Assembly: GCA_946481465.1 (NCBI GenBank)
Contig: CAMLOC010000073.1
Span: forward strand, 1-9,691
From: an uncultured Shinella sp.
GTDB taxonomy: Bacteria; Pseudomonadota; Alphaproteobacteria; Rhizobiales; Rhizobiaceae
Length of the DNA stretch: 9,691 nucleotides
Direction: 5' to 3'
The stretch's first letter is position 1. Each line of letters begins with the position of its first letter. Under the pieces are notes generated by a model. That model ran no database searches, was not told where the DNA came from, and was given only the letters and a program-made list of their open reading frames with translations. Below, in pieces: positions 6,024 to 9,691 of this stretch. A program made the position numbers and the translations under genes.

Positions 6024-6626
6024 TCAATGGGTGCGGCGGTAGGTCCACAGCTGCGCCGGCGGGATGTTGCGCACGACGAAATCGAGATGGGTGATCTGGT
6101 AGCGATCCGGCATGGCGACGACGGGGGAGAGCGGGCCATAGGAGATCTGCACGACCGGGCGGCCGGCGGGAATGCGCGAGAGCAGGTCCTCGATCAGCGA
6201 CACGCGCTTGTGCATCGGGAAATTGAGCAGCGGCACGGCGGAGATGACGCTGTCGAACGTCGCGCCGCGAAGCTCGCCGAGCGTCCTGTCGAGGTCGAAG
6301 GCATCGCCGTTGATGAAGTTGACGCCGGAAAAGCGCGCGACGAGATGGTTGTAGAAATCCGTGGAGAATTCGACCGAGGTCAGCTTTTCCGGGGCAAGGC
6401 CGGTCTCCAGGATCGCCTTGGTGATCACGCCGGTGCCGGGCCCGAGTTCGAGCACGGGAAGGCCCGAGGCCGGTTCGATGACGCTCGCCATGCGGCGCGC
6501 GGTAACCGAGGAGGTGGGGATGATCGAGCCGACGGCCCGCGTATTGCTCATCCAGCCCTTGAAGAAGCGGATCTCGTCGTCGAATTTCTTGCCGAGCCGT
6601 TCCTTGACCTTCACACGCAACGTCAT
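6024..6626 (-). CDS. pmtA: Phospholipid N-methyltransferase, Sinorhizobium-type PmtA
   Basis: The product is a SAM-dependent methyltransferase that probably methylates phosphatidylethanolamine stepwise to phosphatidylcholine at the inner membrane. The 200-residue protein has motif I VLELGPGTGVIT (58-69), an acidic SAM ribose residue in SVEFSTDF (Glu 86), NGDAFDLD (107-113) and the family stretch SAVPLLNFP (129-137). The N-terminal KVKERLGKKFDDEIRFFKGW (6-25) looks like the amphipathic helix known to bind anionic lipids in the Agrobacterium enzyme. Annotation as an rRNA adenine dimethylase-like protein is a common mislabel for this family. I chose the ATG at 6626, with GAAGGGGGA just upstream. 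Longer in-frame starts (6641, 6686, 6767) run through the putative promoter. It heads the operon with the histidine phosphatase, pyrF and DUF1330 genes. Confidence 0.86.
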   Translation of the reverse strand: MTLRVKVKERLGKKFDDEIRFFKGWMSNTRAVGSIIPTSSVTARRMASVIEPASGLPVLELGPGTGVITKAILETGLAPEKLTSVEFSTDFYNHLVARFSGVNFINGDAFDLDRTLGELRGATFDSVISAVPLLNFPMHKRVSLIEDLLSRIPAGRPVVQISYGPLSPVVAMPDRYQITHLDFVVRNIPPAQLWTYRRTH

Positions 6627-6630
6627 GCCG

Positions 6631-6639
6631 TCCCCCTTC
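6631..6639 (-). promoter_or_regulatory. pmtA ribosome binding site
   Basis: GAAGGGGGA on the minus strand ends 4 bases before the ATG at 6626. It is the strongest site in the region and decides the start among several in-frame ATGs. Confidence 0.6.
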
Positions 6640-6698
6640 ATGGTACGCTCCCGGCCGGCGGCGGGTGGCGTTCCCGTCCGTTTCATTCGGCCATGGCG

Positions 6699-6729
6699 AA
6701 TATGTGACGCGGTTTGCGTCAAAAACAAG
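6699..6729 (-). promoter_or_regulatory. Candidate pmtA operon promoter
   Basis: On the minus strand, CTTGTT (6729-6724) and CATATT (6704-6699), or ACATAT one base earlier, lie 18 to 19 bases apart. The predicted start near 6692 would give a leader of roughly 65 bases. The match is moderate. The perfect inverted repeat between the two boxes makes it more credible. Confidence 0.4.
6705..6721. promoter_or_regulatory. Operator-like palindrome TGACGC-N5-GCGTCA
   Basis: Two perfect 6-bp arms (6705-6710 and 6716-6721) are separated by 5 bases. The palindrome fills the space between the putative -35 and -10 boxes of the pmtA operon, a classic repressor position. I cannot name the regulator. Confidence 0.5.
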
Positions 6730-6763
6730 TCTGATCGCGCCGTGGCGCGCAAGTTTCCCCTGC

Positions 6764-6778
6764 TCATGAAAGCGCTTT
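6764..6778 (+). repeat. Copy 2 of the 15-bp motif TCATGAAAGCGCTTT
   Basis: The same 15 bases occur on the minus strand at 3247-3261. Here the palindrome extends to GAAAGCGCTTTC (6768-6779), and it lies just beyond the dnaN terminator. The 14 bases from 6767 also fit the LacI-family cre-like pattern TGWAARCGYTWNCW. Confidence 0.6.
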
Positions 6779-6780
6779 CT

Positions 6781-6812
6781 AAAAAAGAACCCGCCGGGTG
6801 GCCGGCGGGTTC
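6781..6812 (-). terminator. Rho-independent terminator of dnaN
   Basis: A perfect 11-bp stem (GAACCCGCCGG at 6787-6797 with its complement at 6802-6812) around a 4-base loop is followed on the minus strand by a run of six T (6786-6781). It begins 27 bases after the dnaN stop. Confidence 0.93.
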
Positions 6813-6839
6813 CAGAAGCGTTTCGCGATGGCGCGGGGC

Positions 6840-7958
6840 CTAGACGCGCATCGGCATCAGCACGTAGAGCGCGTCGTCGCCGGCAAGGTCGCGCACCAGC
6901 GTGGGCGAGCCCGGATCGGCCAGCATGAACACGGCTTCCGTGCCGGAAAGCTGCGAGGTGATGTCGAGCAGGTATTTCGCGTTGAAGCCGATTTCCAGTG
7001 GATCGTTGTCGTAGCCGACCGGCAGCTCTTCCGTCGCGCTGCCCGAATCCGGATTGTTGACGGTCAGCGTCAGCTGGCCTTCGCCGAGCGCCAGCTTCAC
7101 GGCGCGGCCGCGCTCGGAGGAAATGGTGGAGACGCGGTCGACGGCCTGGGCGAAGGACTGGCAGTCGATCTTCAGTTCCTTGTCGTTGTTGGTCGGGATC
7201 ACGCGCTGGTAATCCGGGAAGGTGCCGTCGATCAGCTTGGAGGTCAGCACGATCGAGCCGATGGTGAAACGGATCTTCGCATCCGAGACTTCGACGGTGA
7301 CGACGAGGTCCGGATTGTCGACCAGCTTCTGCAATTCGCCGACCGTCTTGCGCGGAATGATGATGCCGGGCATGCCTTCCGAGCCCGACGGGGCTTCCAC
7401 GTCGGCGCGGGCAAGGCGGTGGCCGTCGGTGGCGACGGCGCGCAGCTTGAGCTGGCCGTTGCTTTCGATCGTGTGGATGAAGATGCCGTTGAGGTAGTAG
7501 CGGGTCTCTTCCGTCGAGATCGCGAACTGGGTGCGATCGATCAGCATCTTGAGGTCCGTCGCCTTGAGGCGGAACGTGTGGGAGAAGCTGCCGGTGGTCA
7601 GATCCGGGAAATCGGACTGCGGCAGGCACTGCAGCGAGAATTTCGAGCGGCCCGAGGCGACCGTCATCGAGGCGCCGTCGACGCTCGTGGCCAGCAGCAC
7701 TTCCGAACCGTCGGAAAGCTTGCGCACGATGTCGTAGAGAAGATGGGCCGGGACGGTCGTTGCGCCGGCCTGCTCCACCTGGGCGGGCGTCGCCTCGGTG
7801 ATCTCGAGGTCGAGGTCGGTCGCCTTCATGTCGAGGCTCGCGCCGTCCGCGCGCAACAGCACGTTCGAGAGGATCGGGATCGTGTTGCGCCGTTCGACCA
7901 CGCGATGGACGTGGTTCAGCGACTTCAGAAGATTGGACCGCTCGAGAGTAATGCGCAT
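6840..7958 (-). CDS. dnaN: DNA polymerase III beta subunit (sliding clamp)
   Basis: DnaN forms the ring-shaped dimer that tethers DNA polymerase III to DNA and docks many repair proteins. The 372-residue product has the normal length, made of three similar domains of about 120 residues. The N-terminus MRITLERSNLLKSLNHVHRVVERRNTIPILSN is typical of alphaproteobacterial clamps. AVATDGHRLA (around 170) and FPDYQRVIP are recognisable conserved segments, and the C-terminus YVLMPMRV carries the M-P-M-R motif that lines the partner-binding pocket. Its start at 7958 has no strong Shine-Dalgarno (the leader reads AAGCGGTACAGTTC). A small CGCCGG-AGG-CCGGCG hairpin lies at 7986-8000 in the leader. It is not adjacent to dnaA or recF, as usual in rhizobia. 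It is divergent from rsmI and ends at a strong terminator, so it is probably monocistronic. Confidence 0.97.
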   Translation of the reverse strand: MRITLERSNLLKSLNHVHRVVERRNTIPILSNVLLRADGASLDMKATDLDLEITEATPAQVEQAGATTVPAHLLYDIVRKLSDGSEVLLATSVDGASMTVASGRSKFSLQCLPQSDFPDLTTGSFSHTFRLKATDLKMLIDRTQFAISTEETRYYLNGIFIHTIESNGQLKLRAVATDGHRLARADVEAPSGSEGMPGIIIPRKTVGELQKLVDNPDLVVTVEVSDAKIRFTIGSIVLTSKLIDGTFPDYQRVIPTNNDKELKIDCQSFAQAVDRVSTISSERGRAVKLALGEGQLTLTVNNPDSGSATEELPVGYDNDPLEIGFNAKYLLDITSQLSGTEAVFMLADPGSPTLVRDLAGDDALYVLMPMRV

Positions 7959-8079
7959 GAACTGTACCGCTTTCGACCGCTAGCACGCCGGAGGCCGGCG
8001 CGGCATTGCCTTGAAATCCCGGCAGGGCCGGAAAGATTGGACGGGCAAAATGGCAGAAGTTCCCGCCCGATTGCAAGTG

Positions 8080-8108
8080 CTAACGGCGCGGCACACACGA
8101 TAGTCAAC
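8080..8108 (-). promoter_or_regulatory. Candidate dnaN promoter
   Basis: On the minus strand, GTTGAC (8108-8103), 17 bases, then CGTTAG (8085-8080) gives a very good -35 and a mediocre -10. The predicted leader is about 115 bases. No better pair was seen between dnaN and rsmI on this strand. Confidence 0.3.
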
Positions 8109-8116
8109 CGTCCGGC

Positions 8117-8145
8117 CTTGCGAGGGCATCGGCGCTCGCCCATAA
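8117..8145 (+). promoter_or_regulatory. Candidate rsmI-yraN promoter
   Basis: CTTGCG (8117-8122), exactly 17 bases, then CCATAA (8140-8145) matches four of six positions in each half of CTTGAC / CTATAT. The predicted start near 8152 leaves a leader of about 34 bases before rsmI. Confidence 0.38.
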
Positions 8146-8185
8146 GGGGTGACGAACGGCGGCCGCTCATCCGGCCGGAAAGGGA

Positions 8186-9118
8186 ATGGCGATGCGGGAC
8201 GAGACAGCGGCAGGCGGCACGGGCGAGGGCGGCAGGACGTTCCGCCTGCACAATGCCGTGATCCCCGCCCGGCCGCTGGAGCCGGCGCTCTATCTCGTCG
8301 CCACCCCCATCGGCAATCTCTCCGACATCACGCTGCGGGCGCTCGAAACGCTGGCCGGGGCCGATGTGCTCGCCTGCGAGGATACGCGCGTCACCCGCGT
8401 GCTGCTCGACCGCTACGGCATCGTCAACCGGCCCTATGCCTATCACGAGCACAATGCGGACGAGGCGGGCCCGCGCCTCATCGCCGCGCTGGACGGCGGC
8501 AAATCCGTCGCCCTCGTCTCCGATGCCGGCACGCCGCTCGTCTCCGATCCCGGATACCGGCTGGCGCTGCTCGCCATCGCGGCGGGCCACCGCGTCGTGC
8601 CCATCCCGGGCGCCTCCGCCCCGCTTGCCGCGCTCGTCGGCTCGGGCCTGCCGAACGACGCCTTCTTCTTCGCCGGCTTCCTGCCCTCCAAGGACAAGGC
8701 GCGGCGCGATCGCCTGGCCGAGCTTGCGGGCGTGCCGGCGACGCTGCTGTTCTTCGAATCGCCGCATCGCATCGCCGCGACAGTCGCGGCGGCGGCCGAG
8801 GTGCTGGGGGAGGAGCGGACGGCCTGCGTCTGCCGCGAGCTGACCAAGACCTTCGAGGAGTTTCGCCGCGGAACGCTCGGCGAGCTGTCGGCGCATTACG
8901 GCGACGGCCACGCCGTCAAGGGCGAGATCGTCTTCGTCATCGGCCCGCCGGGCGAAGCGGCCGCGCCCGCCGAGGAAGACGTCGACCGGCTGCTCGCCGC
9001 GCTCGTCAGGGACATGCCGGCCGGCAAGGCGGCCACCGAGGCCGCGCGGCAGACCGGCCTGCCGCGGCGCGACCTCTACCAGCGCCTCATCGACCTGAAG
9101 GGCGGCGATGGGAAATAA
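8186..9118 (+). CDS. rsmI: 16S rRNA 2'-O-ribose C1402 methyltransferase RsmI
   Basis: RsmI methylates the 2'-hydroxyl of C1402 in 16S rRNA, in the decoding centre, using SAM. It belongs to the tetrapyrrole (corrin/porphyrin) methylase fold. The 310-residue product shows the family series [19 protein letters not shown] (35-53), CEDTRVT (64-70), [17 protein letters not shown] (110-126), [18 protein letters not shown] (139-156) and [13 protein letters not shown] (162-174). A C-terminal helical part, [21 protein letters not shown] (281-301), matches the RsmI HTH-like tail. About 20 N-terminal residues precede the usual start of homology. Two ATGs compete: 8186 abuts the GGAAAGGGA element, whereas 8192 has better spacing and would drop two residues. 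It overlaps yraN by 11 bases. Confidence 0.95.
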   Translation: MAMRDETAAGGTGEGGRTFRLHNAVIPARPLEPALYLVATPIGNLSDITLRALETLAGADVLACEDTRVTRVLLDRYGIVNRPYAYHEHNADEAGPRLIAALDGGKSVALVSDAGTPLVSDPGYRLALLAIAAGHRVVPIPGASAPLAALVGSGLPNDAFFFAGFLPSKDKARRDRLAELAGVPATLLFFESPHRIAATVAAAAEVLGEERTACVCRELTKTFEEFRRGTLGELSAHYGDGHAVKGEIVFVIGPPGEAAAPAEEDVDRLLAALVRDMPAGKAATEAARQTGLPRRDLYQRLIDLKGGDGK

Positions 9119-9476
9119 GGCGGCGGATCCCGGCCGGCTCAGGGCCTTCCGCCGCGGACACCTCTCCGAATATGTCGCCGCGCTCTATCTTGCCGCCAAA
9201 GGCTATCGTATCCGCGCCATCCGCTACCGCACGAAGCTCGGCGAGATCGACATCATCGCGCGGCGCGGAGAGCTTGTCGTCTTTGTCGAGGTGAAGGCGC
9301 GCCGCGACGTCGACAGCGCCGTCTTCGCCGTCACCGGAACCGCGCAAGGGCGCATCCGCGCGGCAAGCGAGATCTGGCTTTCGCGCCAGCCCGACGGCCA
9401 GCGCCTTTCCCTTCGATATGACATCGTCGCCGTCCGTCCCTGGCGGCTTCCGCGGCACCTGCCGGATGCGTTTTGA
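9108..9476 (+). CDS. yraN: YraN family protein (UPF0102, predicted endonuclease-like)
   Basis: This 122-residue protein of the UPF0102/YraN family has a predicted restriction-endonuclease-like fold. The N-terminal [21 protein letters not shown] helix (16-35) with Glu 21, then [25 protein letters not shown] (39-63), contains the PD-(D/E)XK-like residues Glu 46, Asp 48, Glu 61 and Lys 63. The cellular role is unsettled, though genetic neighbourhoods suggest DNA processing or Holliday-junction-related functions. The start at 9108 lies inside the last codons of rsmI, preceded by GAAGGGCGG, so translation is probably coupled. The rsmI-yraN order is widely conserved in alphaproteobacteria. No intrinsic terminator is visible in the 103 bases that follow. 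Confidence 0.92.
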   Translation: MGNKAADPGRLRAFRRGHLSEYVAALYLAAKGYRIRAIRYRTKLGEIDIIARRGELVVFVEVKARRDVDSAVFAVTGTAQGRIRAASEIWLSRQPDGQRLSLRYDIVAVRPWRLPRHLPDAF

Positions 9477-9487
9477 CCAAAAGGAAA

Positions 9488-9527
9488 ATGTAACGCAACT
9501 GACACGAAACCGTAACGCGCCCGTCAT
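9488..9527 (+). promoter_or_regulatory. Double Pho box (PhoB binding sites)
   Basis: Four 7-base units, ATGTAAC (9488), CTGACAC (9499), CCGTAAC (9510) and CCGTCAT (9521), are separated by exactly 4 bases each, giving the 11-bp period of PhoB sites (consensus CTGTCAT/CTGTAAC-N4 repeated). Four units make two adjacent Pho boxes. A possible -10 (CTTAGT, 9536-9541) begins 8 bases after the last unit, as expected when PhoB replaces the -35. The predicted consequence is induction of the downstream transporter under phosphate limitation. Confidence 0.86.
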
Positions 9528-9579
9528 GCAGGCCCCTTAGTGCACCCCTCACACCAAATCCGGTGAAGAGGAGCAACCC

Positions 9580-9691
9580 ATGTTCAAGCCGCTTTCCCTC
9601 GCAGGTTTCGCACTCGCCTTTTCCGCTTCGGCCTCGATGGCCGCCACCAACATCACCTGGTGGCACGGCATGGCCGGTCGCAACGGCGAGG
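9580..9691 (+). CDS. ugpB: 5' end of periplasmic binding protein, probably glycerol-3-phosphate UgpB (truncated)
   Basis: Only the first 37 codons are present. They encode a clear signal peptide (MFKPLSLAGFALAFSASASMAA, cleavage likely after Met-Ala-Ala) and the mature start TNITWWHGMAGRNGE. The aromatic I-T-W-W-H start followed by a G-rich turn is characteristic of family 1 extracellular solute-binding proteins, and UgpB in particular. UgpB captures sn-glycerol-3-phosphate or glycerophosphodiesters for the UgpABCE ABC importer. The ATG at 9580 has a strong AGAGGAG ribosome binding site 6 bases upstream. The double Pho box fits the known phosphate control of ugp. Another sugar-binding protein of the same family is the main alternative, since few residues are visible. 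Confidence 0.72.
   Translation, partial: MFKPLSLAGFALAFSASASMAATNITWWHGMAGRNGE

Noticed and set aside
5953..8076. A 707-codon open frame on the minus strand across dnaN and pmtA
   Set aside because: It lies out of frame over two well-identified genes and their intergenic terminator. Its translation is Arg/Pro/Gly-rich low-complexity sequence typical of a shadow frame in high-GC DNA.
7959..8185. Possible replication-origin features next to dnaN
   Set aside because: I found no DnaA-box cluster (TTATCCACA-like), no AT-rich unwinding region and no dnaA nearby. In rhizobia dnaN is usually away from the origin.
6798..8261. A 487-codon open frame on the plus strand antisense to dnaN
   Set aside because: It is fully antisense to dnaN, begins in the terminator region, resembles no family I know and has no ribosome binding site.

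Overview
The window looks like ordinary chromosome from an alphaproteobacterium of the Rhizobiales, most likely Rhizobiaceae (Ensifer/Shinella/Rhizobium-like). This is an inference from high GC, a Sinorhizobium-type phospholipid N-methyltransferase, a dnaN that is not beside dnaA, and several promoter candidates resembling the rhizobial housekeeping consensus CTTGAC-N17-CTATAT. I see no tRNA, rRNA, insertion sequence, CRISPR array or phage gene, and no convincing new multi-gene system. The interest lies in regulatory DNA, one small unlisted gene and some local gene-order details.

Left part (1-2010, minus strand): a truncated gene start at the edge, then a gst-queG pair read leftward (glutathione S-transferase-like protein, then epoxyqueuosine reductase of tRNA modification). 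The 186-bp gap at 1895-2080 separates this pair from uppP, which reads rightward and recycles the undecaprenyl carrier for cell-wall synthesis. A tandem direct repeat and possible back-to-back promoters lie in this gap.

Middle (2896-4303): a small 49-codon secreted-protein gene converges on uppP. A 251-bp gap with a strong terminator follows, then an NDUFA9-like atypical SDR on the minus strand with its own promoter overlapped by an inverted repeat.

Operon 6626 to 4424 (minus strand): pmtA-like phospholipid N-methyltransferase, an unusual histidine-phosphatase-family protein, pyrF and a DUF1330 protein are tightly packed (gaps of 9, 2 and 20 bases) and probably cotranscribed. An operator-like palindrome sits in the putative pmtA promoter. 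Upstream lies dnaN (sliding clamp), ended by a textbook terminator.

Right part (8186-9691, plus strand): rsmI and yraN overlap by 11 bases, followed by the start of a periplasmic binding protein, probably ugpB. Upstream of it are four 7-bp repeats at exact 11-bp spacing, a clear double Pho box, which places the transporter under PhoB control. Phosphate-starvation uptake and membrane-phospholipid methylation thus lie within 3 kb of each other, although direct co-regulation is not shown.
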